From Caldifarciminota bacterium (GTDB taxonomy: Bacteria; Hydrothermota; UBA3072), in the NCBI GenBank assembly GCA_016930175.1, contig JAFGHJ010000022.1, positions 1-48,854 on the forward strand: a stretch of DNA of 48,854 nucleotides, written 5' to 3'. The position numbers were made by a program, and so were the translations under genes. The first letter of the stretch is position 1. Each line of letters starts with the position of its first letter. The notes beneath the pieces were generated by a model, which worked only from the letters and a program-made list of their open reading frames with translations, was not told where the DNA came from and did not search any database. Shown piece by piece: positions 24,113 through 33,200 of this stretch.

Positions 24113-25398
24113 GAAAGAACTCTTTTGAATATCTTCTCTTCGTTTTTAAGATAGCTTTTTGGATCGAATAAATTCTTCAGTTCCTTTTTATTTAAATATT
24201 TTTTAACTCTTTTATCGTTTTCTATTTTTTCTTTGAAGCTGCCGCCTTTTTGCCAGACTTCCATGGCGTTTTCCTGTACGATATTGTAAGCTTCATCTCT
24301 TTTTACTCCTTTGTCTAGTAGTTTTATGAGAACCTTTTGTGAAAATATAAGACCATTTGTAAGCCATATATTCTTTTCTATGTTATCTTTATATATATTG
24401 ATGTCTTTTATAATAAAAGCGAGTTTTCTGAGCATATATACGGTAAGCGTTATAGCGTCAGGAAAATAGATTCTTTCCGTGGAGGAGTGCGAAATATCCC
24501 GTTCATTCCAGAGAATTATATTTTCAACAGCTGTTATTAAGTATGACCGGAGTAAACGGCTCATTCCCGAGAGGCGTTCACATAGTATGGGATTTCTTTT
24601 GTGGGGCATTGCGGAGGAACCTTTTTGACCTTTTTTAAAAGGTTCTTCTAACTCTCTTATTTCTGTTCTCTGGAGGTGGCGTATCTCGTGTGATATGTGT
24701 TCGATTGTTGAACCGATAGTAGCCAGTGCGAAGATGTATTCGGCGTATCTGTCTCTCGGCACTACTTGCGTTGAAATCGGTTCGGGTTTTAGGTTTAATT
24801 TTCTCAGAGCAATTTCTTCTACCTCAGGATCGAGATGGGCGAAATTTCCCATTGCTCCGGAGATTTTTCCGTATTCTGCTTTCTTTGAAGCGGTTTCGAA
24901 CCGTTCAATAGCTCTTTTCATTTCCGAGTACCAGGTGAGGAACTTAAGTCCGAGAGACGTCGGTTCTCCGTGGATGCCGTGTGTTCTGCCCATTATTGGT
25001 AGTCCTTTACACTGCAGGGCTTTTTCTTTCAATATTTCAAGGACATTATCTATATCCTTTTTTATAATAGAGGAACATTCTTTAATCTGGAGGGCAAAGG
25101 AGGTATCGCCAATGTCGGATGAGGTCAGCCCTTGATGGAAAAAACGCACCGCGTCGCCTCCTTTTTCTCCGACAGCGGTAATAAATGATACCACGTCGTG
25201 TCTGGTTTTCTTTTCGATTTCTTTTATTCTCTCCGCGGAAACTTCAATTCCCTTTAAAGATTTGGCTGTGCCTTTTGGGATTTGCCCGAGTTCTTCACGG
25301 GCGGAAAGAACGGCAAGTTCTACTTCAAACCATATTTTAAATTTATTGTCATCAGACCATATTTTGTCGATTTCCTCAACACTATATCTCGGGATCAT
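24109..25398 (-). CDS. purB: Adenylosuccinate lyase
   Basis: 429 residues. It catalyses fumarate elimination from SAICAR and from adenylosuccinate in purine synthesis. Superfamily signature GSSAMPHKRNP is near residue 262, with TSSDIGDTSFALQIK near 91 and GRTHGIHGEPTSLG near 137 carrying the catalytic His. The start has AAGGAGGG six nt upstream and a perfect promoter. It heads an operon whose other four genes look like glycosylglycerate synthesis, an unusual partnership. Confidence 0.95.
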   Translation of the reverse strand: MIPRYSVEEIDKIWSDDNKFKIWFEVELAVLSAREELGQIPKGTAKSLKGIEVSAERIKEIEKKTRHDVVSFITAVGEKGGDAVRFFHQGLTSSDIGDTSFALQIKECSSIIKKDIDNVLEILKEKALQCKGLPIMGRTHGIHGEPTSLGLKFLTWYSEMKRAIERFETASKKAEYGKISGAMGNFAHLDPEVEEIALRKLNLKPEPISTQVVPRDRYAEYIFALATIGSTIEHISHEIRHLQRTEIRELEEPFKKGQKGSSAMPHKRNPILCERLSGMSRLLRSYLITAVENIILWNERDISHSSTERIYFPDAITLTVYMLRKLAFIIKDINIYKDNIEKNIWLTNGLIFSQKVLIKLLDKGVKRDEAYNIVQENAMEVWQKGGSFKEKIENDKRVKKYLNKKELKNLFDPKSYLKNEEKIFKRVLS

Positions 25399-25438
25399 TA
25401 ACCCTCCTTAATATTTACGTTGATTTCTTCGCTTTTAG

Positions 25439-25466
25439 ATTATAAAAGTATATTTTATAATGTCAA
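25439..25466 (-). promoter_or_regulatory. Consensus promoter of the purB-glycosyltransferase operon
   Basis: Perfect TTGACA (25466-25461), 16-nt spacer, perfect TATAAT (25444-25439). Leader about 34 nt to ATG 25398. It is the strongest-looking promoter in the window. Confidence 0.75.
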
Positions 25467-25487
25467 GGTCAGATGGAACAAAATTGC

Positions 25488-25672
25488 TGTTAGCCTTTTG
25501 TTTTTAGCTTTTGGCTTAAAAAAACAAACAAAAAACTTCGCGCTCTTTGTGATTATTTTTTAGTTGGTGCGTTAGTGCGTGGAAGTGTTGGTTGGTTTTT
25601 TTAACAGACCAACGGACTAACGGACCCACGGACCAACATTTAAAAACCCCTGTGTCCTCCGTGGTGAATCTT
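25488..25672. repeat. Word runs and hairpin between purB and the protease gene
   Basis: GCTGTTAGCC/TAGCTTTTGGCTTAAA words (25488-25521) resemble 13625-13655. A GTTGGT/ACCAAC hairpin (25562-25636, with a T-rich loop) resembles 6343-6420. CTGTGTCCTCCGTGGTG (25650-25666) is a CTCTGTG-family word just past the stop codon of the minus-strand protease. Confidence 0.65.
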
Positions 25673-25679
25673 TAAAATA

Positions 25680-28600
25680 TTATTTTACCAATACAACCTT
25701 TTGTGATGCAGTAAATTTATTTTTGTTTGCATCCATTATCAAGAAGTACACGCCTGCCGGTTTATCGATCATGTCTATTTTTATTGAGTAAAACCCCGGG
25801 TTATGTTCTTCTGAAATCTCTCCTAACTTTGTCCCCTTTATATCATAAATCTCAAATCTAACATCGGCTTTTTCGGGTAACCCATATTTAACCTCAAGCT
25901 GATTGCCGATTGTTATTGTTTTTGCAGCCATAGAGTAAACACCGGGGTTTTGAGAGGTGGGAACACCTGAAGAAGGAGATATAGAGAATATCGCATCGCT
26001 TGTATCCGAAGGGCTTCCGGTTGTATCTGTTATCCTGACGAGACAGCTGTCCGAAGATGTGTTGGGTATTGTCCAGGCGTAAGCCAGAGAATCTGCCTGT
26101 ATACTTGCAATTATTTCTGACCAGTTTGACCCATTATCGGTAGAATATTCGATTCTGACAGCTTCTGTTGTAAGGTTTGTGGTCCAGGTGATATCATAAG
26201 TGCTGTCTATATACCAGTTTTCCCCTCCGTTAGGGTTTGTAACCGTTATGTACGGGATGGGTAATATAGTGAAAACTGAGTCACTCGTATCGGAAGGAAA
26301 TCCGGTTGTGTCGAAAATTCTGACGAGACAACTGTCCGAGGGTGTGTTTGGTATTGTCCAGGGGTAAGCCAGGGTATCCGCTTGTTTAGTTGCAACCACT
26401 TCCGACCAGTCCGCTCCATTGTTGGTAGAATACTCTATTTTAACCGTTTCTGTTGTAAGGTTTGTAGTCCAGGTGATATCGTAGATGCTGTCGACATGCC
26501 AGATTTCGCCTCCGTTTGGGGTTGTTAATGTTATGTATGGAGTGGGGGATATCTCGAACCACGCATCACTTGTGTCCGAAACGCTTTCGTTTGTATCGAT
26601 AACTCTCACAACGCAACTAATGGAAGGGTTATCAGGTACTGTCCAGGGATAAGCGCCGGTGTCGGGCATACTTACGATTACGTCCGTCCAGCTTGAAGCA
26701 CTGTCTATGGAATACTCGATTTTAACGCCCCCGCTTGTAGCAAATGAAGTCCAGGTAATATCATACGTGCTGTCTATATACCAGACTTCACCTCCGTTGG
26801 GGCTTGTAACCGCTATATCCGGTATTGGATGAGATATTTCGAAGACCGCATCGCTTGTATCGGAAGGGCTTCCGATCGTATCTGTAATCCTGACAAGACA
26901 AGTATCCGAAGGCGTATTAGGGATTGTCCAGGGATAAATGCCGGTGTCGGGCATACTCACGACAACATCCGACCAGCTCGCTCCATTGTCTGACGAATAT
27001 TCGATTTTAACGCCTCCGCTTGTACCGCTCGAAGTCCAGGTTATATTATTCAGACTGTCTATATACCAGTTTTCTCCTCCGTTGGGAGAGGTTACGGTAA
27101 TATCAATATCCGGCATAACAACTTTTCCGTAGCCATAGGTATTATCTTTTCCTGAGGGACCTACATCGTCTGCGCAATTATTATATAAATATTCTCGCGT
27201 GTTAGTGTCGCTAAAGGAGGAATAGCGTGATTTAATTAATGCGCAGACCCCGGCTGTGTGCGGGGAAGCAAGGGAAGTGCCGTACCAGCGTCCGCCGTAA
27301 GCATGACAGATACAGTTATCTGGTGCGGCAACATCGGGTTTTATTCTCCCGTCGTTTGTTGGTCCCCGGGAACTAAAATATTCTATGGCTTCGGTAGTAT
27401 TGTAAAGGAGTCGATTAATAGCTCCGACAGTCACCACATCCGTAACTGTTCCCGGGTCGGGCAGGCTGCTTGACTCTATATAATTATCAAAGTCTTGTTC
27501 TAGACTGAACAATGTAAAATCAGACACGGTGCCAGCCGAGACGTTCTTTACTATAACGCCGTAAATAGCGTCCCCATCGGGATTTATATAATCTATTTTT
27601 TCTTCCGGATACCGAGTACCGTCTTGATTATCTGTCGAACTGTCTACCAGTACCCATTTTGTAGTAACGCTGCCGGTGTCTTGTACAAGGTAAAGGTCAT
27701 AATCCTGACCTGATAATGGATAATCGTCCCAATTTAAGCGAATGCTGACGTATTGTCCATCAGCATAGGGACCGGTGGGATTTATGGTGTCTGTCCCGCC
27801 GCTGAATATATGGTAACCTGATGCGGTTTCTGAGAACGCTGTTGCTCTGTAGTGGTGTCTTGCCGAGTTGCCCGCCGAGTTGACCCATAGTATACCATGA
27901 TTTATTGCAGTATCAACGATACTGCATATAAGACCGTTTCCGTCATAATAACCTAACGCGTTGAACCATCCGCAAGAATGATTAATGATGTCCACTCCGT
28001 TGTTGATGCAGGAATCTATAGCGTTTTCAAAATGGGTTTGATTCGATATCTTGTATAAGTAAAATTCCGCATTTGGTACTAAATCAAAAATTGCCTCGGT
28101 CACTGCTGTTCCGTGCGGAGTCGTGGTCTGGAGTCCGCCACCTGTAAAGTCATGGCTCGTATAGGATGCAGGTATATCACCGGCAGCCTGGGCTTCCGAA
28201 AGCGAATCGAATCCGAGATCGATAACGGCGACTTTAACACCTGAACCCGAAACCCCTGCTGCATGCCAGGCATCGGCGTTCATGAGAGCTACGCCTTCGC
28301 TTGTGACCGCGTGCTCCACTGGCTTGATTGGGAGTCTTATATGCGCGAATTCTTCAACTGCGGTTGCTACGTTTACAAGCTCGCTTATCGGTATTTCGAC
28401 GCTCATAGAGTGTTTCGCTTTTGCTTGAATCTGCGCACCGAAAGATTTTAAATCATTCTCGTCGATGTCAGCAGTTGTTATACCGGGTTTTGTTAAAACT
28501 GCGACCACCACTCTGTCTTCTATAATCTCTATATCGGATCTTCTGGCAAATTGCATGTATTCTTTGTTCTCGACGTTAAGTTTATAGAGTCTCTCTAAAC

Positions 28601-28721
28601 GTGAGGTTAAGTTTTTTGTTTGAGTGGGTTTGGGGTCGTTGTTTTTTTTGTTTTCTGCAGAAGCTAGATTGATGTTTATTAATAACGAAAAAATTATTAA
28701 GGTAAATATTTTTTTGTTCAT
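25680..28721 (-). CDS. Secreted subtilisin-like (S8) serine protease with four Ig-like repeats and C-terminal sorting domain
   Basis: 1013 residues from the ATG at 28721, chosen for the GGAGGAG site three nt upstream and the signal peptide that follows (MNKKIFTLIIFSLLININLA). A longer frame reaches back into the promoter and is rejected. The S8 catalytic triad is visible: Asp168 (VAVIDLG), His203 (PHGTAV) and Ser483 (GTSLASPHTAG), with oxyanion Asn285. Four units of about 95-100 residues follow, each starting TSPNGGE.WYIDS and containing ITWT...VKIEYS.D.G. They look like Ig/fibronectin-type beta domains and probably hold the catalytic domain away from the surface. The end, KPAGVYFLIMDAN...KVVLVK, is a type IX-like sorting tail. 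Confidence 0.92.
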   Translation of the reverse strand: MNKKIFTLIIFSLLININLASAENKKNNDPKPTQTKNLTSRLERLYKLNVENKEYMQFARRSDIEIIEDRVVVAVLTKPGITTADIDENDLKSFGAQIQAKAKHSMSVEIPISELVNVATAVEEFAHIRLPIKPVEHAVTSEGVALMNADAWHAAGVSGSGVKVAVIDLGFDSLSEAQAAGDIPASYTSHDFTGGGLQTTTPHGTAVTEAIFDLVPNAEFYLYKISNQTHFENAIDSCINNGVDIINHSCGWFNALGYYDGNGLICSIVDTAINHGILWVNSAGNSARHHYRATAFSETASGYHIFSGGTDTINPTGPYADGQYVSIRLNWDDYPLSGQDYDLYLVQDTGSVTTKWVLVDSSTDNQDGTRYPEEKIDYINPDGDAIYGVIVKNVSAGTVSDFTLFSLEQDFDNYIESSSLPDPGTVTDVVTVGAINRLLYNTTEAIEYFSSRGPTNDGRIKPDVAAPDNCICHAYGGRWYGTSLASPHTAGVCALIKSRYSSFSDTNTREYLYNNCADDVGPSGKDNTYGYGKVVMPDIDITVTSPNGGENWYIDSLNNITWTSSGTSGGVKIEYSSDNGASWSDVVVSMPDTGIYPWTIPNTPSDTCLVRITDTIGSPSDTSDAVFEISHPIPDIAVTSPNGGEVWYIDSTYDITWTSFATSGGVKIEYSIDSASSWTDVIVSMPDTGAYPWTVPDNPSISCVVRVIDTNESVSDTSDAWFEISPTPYITLTTPNGGEIWHVDSIYDITWTTNLTTETVKIEYSTNNGADWSEVVATKQADTLAYPWTIPNTPSDSCLVRIFDTTGFPSDTSDSVFTILPIPYITVTNPNGGENWYIDSTYDITWTTNLTTEAVRIEYSTDNGSNWSEIIASIQADSLAYAWTIPNTSSDSCLVRITDTTGSPSDTSDAIFSISPSSGVPTSQNPGVYSMAAKTITIGNQLEVKYGLPEKADVRFEIYDIKGTKLGEISEEHNPGFYSIKIDMIDKPAGVYFLIMDANKNKFTASQKVVLVK

Positions 28722-28767
28722 TTCTCCTCCTAGATTTTTATTGTTTACAATTTTATTGTTTATAGTA

Positions 28768-28796
28768 ATGATAAGAGTTTGTTTGGATTGTGTCAA
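28768..28796 (-). promoter_or_regulatory. Promoter of the subtilisin-like gene
   Basis: Perfect TTGACA (28796-28791), 17-nt spacer, TATCAT (28773-28768). Leader about 40 nt with GGAGGAG. Confidence 0.6.
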
Positions 28797-28970
28797 GGCT
28801 AAAAAAAATTTTGCCTAACACCCAAAAAATTTCTGCTCAAACATTACAAATTTAGTATTCACAAGTATTTGCGTTGGGCTTTATCGGGAATCAGATTGGT
28901 TGCTTGATAATCCTATTTTTCCCTCTGCGTTCTTTTAAAAACATAAAACTGGAGGGTTTGTACTTGTGTT

Positions 28971-28997
28971 TTGCGTTCTCTGTGACCTCTGTGGTAA
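28971..28997. repeat. CTCTGTG-family words upstream of the TPR-protein gene
   Basis: TGCGTTCTCTGTGACCTCTG and GTGG. The rest of the 342-nt gap 28722-29063 holds two divergent promoters and otherwise nothing I can identify. Confidence 0.5.
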
Positions 28998-29026
28998 AAA
29001 TGGGGGGTGGGGGAGTAAAAATCCCC

Positions 29027-29054
29027 TTGACAACTGTTGGAAAATAGGTATTAT
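29027..29054 (+). promoter_or_regulatory. Promoter of the TPR-protein gene (near-leaderless)
   Basis: Perfect TTGACA (29027-29032), 16-nt spacer, TATTAT (29049-29054). Predicted +1 is about 29061, three nt before ATG 29064. A second TATTAT at 29052-29057 would put +1 on the ATG itself but with a 19-nt spacer. Confidence 0.6.
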
Positions 29055-29063
29055 TATAAAAGC

Positions 29064-30671
29064 ATGAAAAAAATTATTAAATATTCAGGTGTAATTATAA
29101 TAGTTTTTTCATTTCTTGTTGTTACTGATTTTTACGCTCAGAGTTGCAGAAATTACATAGATGTTCCGACCGCAGATGTTTCTAACGGTTTCTTCATTAA
29201 TTTAAGCGGTAGTTATGCCGTTGGAGGTCAAACGGTGGAAAAATTTGGTGGGGGTGGTTCAATAGAATACGGTGTGGCTGGTTTTCTCGCGGGTTTAAAA
29301 GTTTATTCAACGAAGACTTTTTGTCTTGATTTAGCTTATACGGTTTTGGAGGAAAGCGCGAGTTTTCCTGGTTTATCGATTGGTCTTGAAAACATTACAA
29401 ATAACAAATATGTAGCTCCGCTTGATACTGTCGATGTGGTTGATTTTTTGTATGCTCCCAGACCTCCGGAGATAGCATCGTTGTATATGGCTGTGACAAA
29501 GGAACTTGGAGATTATGTTGAAATGACTGCAGGTTTGGGGCGGGGAAGATTTGTGGGCTATGGACCTCGTAGTCAATATTTGAATTTTGATGCTTTTTCT
29601 GATGAAAAGCATCCGGATTTTATGTTCGGTATGTTTGGAGGGGTGAAGTTTAACACCCCTATTGGTGTTTCTTTTATCTTTGAGACCGATGGAAGGGATG
29701 CAAATGCCGGTTTGAGGTATGAAACAAGCAGGTGGAAAGGTACTTTAAGTGTTGATAAAATAGAGCATTTGATTGCGCAGCCAGAAGATATGATTCAAAG
29801 TCCAAGATTTAATTTATCGTTGTCTGTAAATCCGCTTGGTAGAGGTGCCGCTCCCGAAACTAATGTCGGTACCTTAAAGATAGCTATAATGGATAAAAGT
29901 TCCGGGAATCCTATTCAGGGTAAAATTATTGTATCGCACGGTAATATCGAAAGAAGTTATGATGTTCCGATTGCGAAAAAGAAAGTACTTATGTTGAGAC
30001 CCGGTGTTTATAAAATTACAGTTTTCTCTGCCGGGTATAAGATGAAAACAGCAAATGTTCCGGTTAAAGCCGGAAAGGATTTAGAATTTGAGGTTAGTTT
30101 AGATAAGGTGATAAGCCCTGCGATTAAACAATCTATGGATTTAACAAAAGCAGCGGCTACAGATTATAAAAACGGTCGTCTTAAAGAAGCAAAAGTAAAA
30201 CTGGAAGAAGCAATTGCTTTATATCCCAACAATAACAAAGCTAAACAGGGCTTGCAAATGGTTAACAAAGCCCTAACTGATAATATTAGTTCCCTTAAGA
30301 ACCAGGCGAGATCCCGCGAGGCTGCCGGAGATATTGGCGGTGCAATAGCTCTCTGGGAGCAAGTGCTTGCTTTGGAAAACACAACGGCGACCCGAACATA
30401 TATTCAAAATTTAAGAGATAAATTAGCTGCAAGAAGTAGACCCGCGCCCGCCAGAACTGCTACTACCACTAGACCTACAACTACAGCTCCGGCACCGGCA
30501 AAGAAACCTTCTTTAACCAAACAACAAATTGCGGATCTTTATACTAAAGGCTTGAGTGCTTATTTTGACGGGAATTATAAAGAAGCTATAAGGTACTTCG
30601 AGCAGGTTCTTAAAGCAGATCCGAGTCACGCCCAGGCAAAACGTTATCTGGGGGAAGCCAAGAAACATTAA
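29064..30671 (+). CDS. Exported protein: predicted beta-rich N-domain, carboxypeptidase-regulatory/PEGA-like domain, TPR repeats
   Basis: 535 residues. The signal peptide spans about residues 1-26, with cleavage after ..TDFYAQ. A region of alternating, Gly/aromatic-rich strands (about 30-260) could be a small outer-membrane barrel or a beta sandwich. A carboxypeptidase-regulatory/PEGA-like domain (GTLKIAIMDKSSGNPIQGKI to GKDLEFEVSLDK, about 272-345) and a first TPR-like helical block follow. Next comes an Ala/Pro/Thr-rich linker near 460-485 and a last TPR (LYTKGLSAYFDGNYKEAIRY) to the end. The ATG lies three nt from a strong promoter, with no Shine-Dalgarno. PurM starts at the next base after its stop, so it shares an operon with housekeeping genes. 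It may link the envelope to peptidoglycan. Confidence 0.75.
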   Translation: MKKIIKYSGVIIIVFSFLVVTDFYAQSCRNYIDVPTADVSNGFFINLSGSYAVGGQTVEKFGGGGSIEYGVAGFLAGLKVYSTKTFCLDLAYTVLEESASFPGLSIGLENITNNKYVAPLDTVDVVDFLYAPRPPEIASLYMAVTKELGDYVEMTAGLGRGRFVGYGPRSQYLNFDAFSDEKHPDFMFGMFGGVKFNTPIGVSFIFETDGRDANAGLRYETSRWKGTLSVDKIEHLIAQPEDMIQSPRFNLSLSVNPLGRGAAPETNVGTLKIAIMDKSSGNPIQGKIIVSHGNIERSYDVPIAKKKVLMLRPGVYKITVFSAGYKMKTANVPVKAGKDLEFEVSLDKVISPAIKQSMDLTKAAATDYKNGRLKEAKVKLEEAIALYPNNNKAKQGLQMVNKALTDNISSLKNQARSREAAGDIGGAIALWEQVLALENTTATRTYIQNLRDKLAARSRPAPARTATTTRPTTTAPAPAKKPSLTKQQIADLYTKGLSAYFDGNYKEAIRYFEQVLKADPSHAQAKRYLGEAKKH

Positions 30672-31652
30672 ATGCTGTATAAAGATGCAGGCGTTGATAT
30701 CCGAAAGGCGAACGATGCGCTTTCGGAGGTCAAGCGTTTAATAAAAGATACATTAACAAGTAACGTTCTGAATGCTCCGGGGCATTTTGGAGCAACGTAT
30801 AAGCTCCCTTCAGGGTATGAAAAGCCCGTTCTCGTTTCTTCTATCGATGGAGTAGGCACAAAGATTCTTCTGGCAATTGAGCATGGATATCATGAAGGTC
30901 TGGGTCATGACATTGTAAATCATTGTGTTAATGATATTCTGGTGATGGGAGCAAGACCTCTGTATATTCTCGATTATTTTGCTTCAGGTAAACTTGATAA
31001 GGATGTGATGACTGAGGTAGTAAAAGGGATGGCGGTTGCCTGTAAGGAAAATGAATGTTCTCTTATTGGTGGAGAAACTGCTGAGATGCCTGATTTATAT
31101 GGAAATAATATATTTGATCTTGCGGTTCAGATAACAGGTATAGTCGAACAGGATAAAATAATAGACGGCAGCAAAATAGAGGAAGGAGATAAGGTTTTTG
31201 GTCTTCCTTCTTCAGGATTTCATACGAATGGTTATTCTCTTATAAGGGCTATTGTAAAGAGAGCCGGGCTTTCTTTAGGTGACTATATAGAAGAATTGAG
31301 TGGAGTTCTGGGAGATTTATTGCTTGTGCCTCATAAATCTTACTATAAAGAAGTTTTTCCTCTTTTAGATGAAGTAAAAGGAATCGCTCATATAACAGGA
31401 GGCGGATTTTACGGCAATATTTCGCGCATTTTGCCGGAGGGTCTTTCTTGTTATATAGATCCCGGTAGTTTCGAAGTTCCCAAGCTTTTTAGATTCTTTC
31501 AGGAGAAGGGGGAAATACCGGAGAGGGAAATGTTTTCTGTTTTTAATATGGGTATAGGGCTGGTTTTGGTTTGCAGGGAAGATATTGGTTTGGGTATAGA
31601 AATAGGAAGAATAGAAAAGGGTAATGTCCCGGTAGAGATTGATGGGATTTGA
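30672..31652 (+). CDS. purM: Phosphoribosylformylglycinamidine cyclo-ligase (AIR synthetase)
   Basis: 326 residues. It closes the imidazole ring in purine synthesis with ATP. Family landmarks: GHFGATYKLPSGYEKPVLVS, SSIDGVGTK (about residue 57), HDIVNHCVNDILVMGARPLY, LIGGETAEMPDLY, and HITGGGFYGNISRILP near the C-terminus. It starts at the base after the previous stop. Its 3' end overlaps the start of the YbbR gene by 11 nt. purB is in a different operon of the window. Confidence 0.95.
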   Translation: MLYKDAGVDIRKANDALSEVKRLIKDTLTSNVLNAPGHFGATYKLPSGYEKPVLVSSIDGVGTKILLAIEHGYHEGLGHDIVNHCVNDILVMGARPLYILDYFASGKLDKDVMTEVVKGMAVACKENECSLIGGETAEMPDLYGNNIFDLAVQITGIVEQDKIIDGSKIEEGDKVFGLPSSGFHTNGYSLIRAIVKRAGLSLGDYIEELSGVLGDLLLVPHKSYYKEVFPLLDEVKGIAHITGGGFYGNISRILPEGLSCYIDPGSFEVPKLFRFFQEKGEIPEREMFSVFNMGIGLVLVCREDIGLGIEIGRIEKGNVPVEIDGI

Positions 31653-32220
31653 TTTAATTAAGAATAAAAAAAATATAATAACGCTTTTATTATCTTTAAT
31701 TATCGCGGTTATCCTTTGGTCTCTGGCAAAGACTAACGAAGTTGTTGAAATGGAGAGAAATTTTGCGTTACAGATAAAAACTCAGAAAGATTTAATTGTA
31801 AAGAGTTCCTCAACAGATTCGGTCAAGATGAGAATAAAGGCAAAAAAAAGACAGCATAATATGTTAAAAAAAATTTATCCTAATATTAGGCTTTCTTATG
31901 AGTTTCCCGGTACCTATAAGTTAAAGCTTGATGAAAGTAAACTCGCTTTTCCTGTTTTGTTGGGTGTTGAAGATTATGAGATTCTGTCTCCCGATTCTAT
32001 TCAAGTGGAGCTTGATTCGCTGATTAAAACTGAGGTCAGTATAACTTCTGTAAAAGGTATGCTTTTTGAGCCTGATAAGGTTACTATCCTGGGGCCTAAG
32101 AGCCTAGTTTCCAATATAGAGTACTTATCGCCGGATTCTATCCCAAAAGGAGCTTTTACAACTATTACTATAGAAAACCCATTGATCGAGGTTTTCCCGA
32201 ATAAAATAAGAGTAAGATAG
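31642..32220 (+). CDS. YbbR-domain protein with N-terminal membrane anchor
   Basis: 192 residues from ATG 31642; a TTG one codon earlier is also in frame. One membrane segment (NIITLLLSLIIAVILWSLAK, about 10-29) is followed by two YbbR-like beta units of about 75 residues. These are typical of CdaR/YbbR proteins, with SIT..KG.......KVTILGPKSLV in the second. In Firmicutes YbbR/CdaR regulates the c-di-AMP cyclase CdaA; no cdaA is in this window. It overlaps purM, and tsaD overlaps its stop by one nt. Confidence 0.7.
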   Translation: MGFDLIKNKKNIITLLLSLIIAVILWSLAKTNEVVEMERNFALQIKTQKDLIVKSSSTDSVKMRIKAKKRQHNMLKKIYPNIRLSYEFPGTYKLKLDESKLAFPVLLGVEDYEILSPDSIQVELDSLIKTEVSITSVKGMLFEPDKVTILGPKSLVSNIEYLSPDSIPKGAFTTITIENPLIEVFPNKIRVR

Positions 32221-33197
32221 TGATAGTATTAGGCTTGGAGACTTCATGTGATGAGACTGCTGTTGCTCTTATGCAAGGTAGTAAAATCTTATGCAATAAA
32301 ATTTATTCTCAAGAGATCCATAGTAAATTCGGTGGAGTCGTTCCTGAAATAGCTTCCAGGGAGCATACGGAAAAGCTTCTGGGAATGACGAGGGAAGCTC
32401 TTGAAGAAGGTAATATTAGAGTAGAAGATATTGAAGGTATTGCAGTGACTTACGGTCCGGGTTTGCTGTGTTCTCTTTTAATAGGGTTAAATTTTGCCAA
32501 GGGATTATCTTATTCCCTTGGAGTGCCTTTTGTAGGTGTTAATCACCTTGAGGCTCATATTTATTCTTCATTTATTACTGCAGAAGAATATCGTTCGCCG
32601 TTTCTTTCTCTTTTGGTTTCCGGCGGGCATACTTCGATTGCAAAAGTAAATGATTTCAGAGATTACGAGGTTCTTGGTTCAACGCTTGACGATGCCTGCG
32701 GCGAGAGTTTCGATAAAGTTTCCAAACTCATCGGACTTGGCTACCCTGGTGGTCCTGCGATTGAGCGTTTCGCCAAGAAGGGGAATAAAAATGCTTTTGG
32801 TTTCCCCGTGCCTGATCCTGAAAACTTAAATTTTTCTTATTCCGGATTAAAAACCAGTGTTCTATATACTTACCGCGATATGTCTCAAGAAGAAAGAATT
32901 CATAGAATAGCTGATATAGCAGCTTCTTTTCAAAAATCGGCAATAGAATCATTGATTATTAAATTAAAGAGAGCCATTAAGATGACTGAGATTAGGAGAG
33001 TTGCTGTATCGGGTGGAGTTTCTGCCAATAAATTGTTAAGAAAAAGTTTGCAAGAATTAGATGTCGAGTGGGTCGCGCCTGAAGCCGAATTTACAGTCGA
33101 TAACGGAGCAATGGTCGGATTTCTTGGATATAAACTTTTAAAAGAAGGGATTCGTTCAGGCTACGATTTAAAAGCAAACCCGCGACTATTTCTATAA
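32220..33197 (+). CDS. tsaD: tRNA threonylcarbamoyladenosine transferase TsaD
   Basis: 325 residues. TsaD with TsaB/TsaE installs t6A37 on ANN-decoding tRNAs. It begins with VLGLETSCDETAVAL, has the metal-binding NHLEAHIYSSF (H-x-E-x-H) near residue 110, LLVSGGHTSI (ATP site), and SGGVSANKLLR near 265. The start is GTG at 32220, overlapping the preceding stop by one base; an internal ATG would remove the nucleotide-binding strand. Length is normal for the family. Confidence 0.96.
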   Translation: MIVLGLETSCDETAVALMQGSKILCNKIYSQEIHSKFGGVVPEIASREHTEKLLGMTREALEEGNIRVEDIEGIAVTYGPGLLCSLLIGLNFAKGLSYSLGVPFVGVNHLEAHIYSSFITAEEYRSPFLSLLVSGGHTSIAKVNDFRDYEVLGSTLDDACGESFDKVSKLIGLGYPGGPAIERFAKKGNKNAFGFPVPDPENLNFSYSGLKTSVLYTYRDMSQEERIHRIADIAASFQKSAIESLIIKLKRAIKMTEIRRVAVSGGVSANKLLRKSLQELDVEWVAPEAEFTVDNGAMVGFLGYKLLKEGIRSGYDLKANPRLFL

Positions 33198-33200
33198 TCT

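Noticed and set aside
28722-28796. 25-residue N-terminal extension of the subtilisin-like protein
   Set aside because: It would start at the TTG of the -35 box and places codons across the promoter and ribosome site; the ATG at 28721 has GGAGGAG and a signal peptide.
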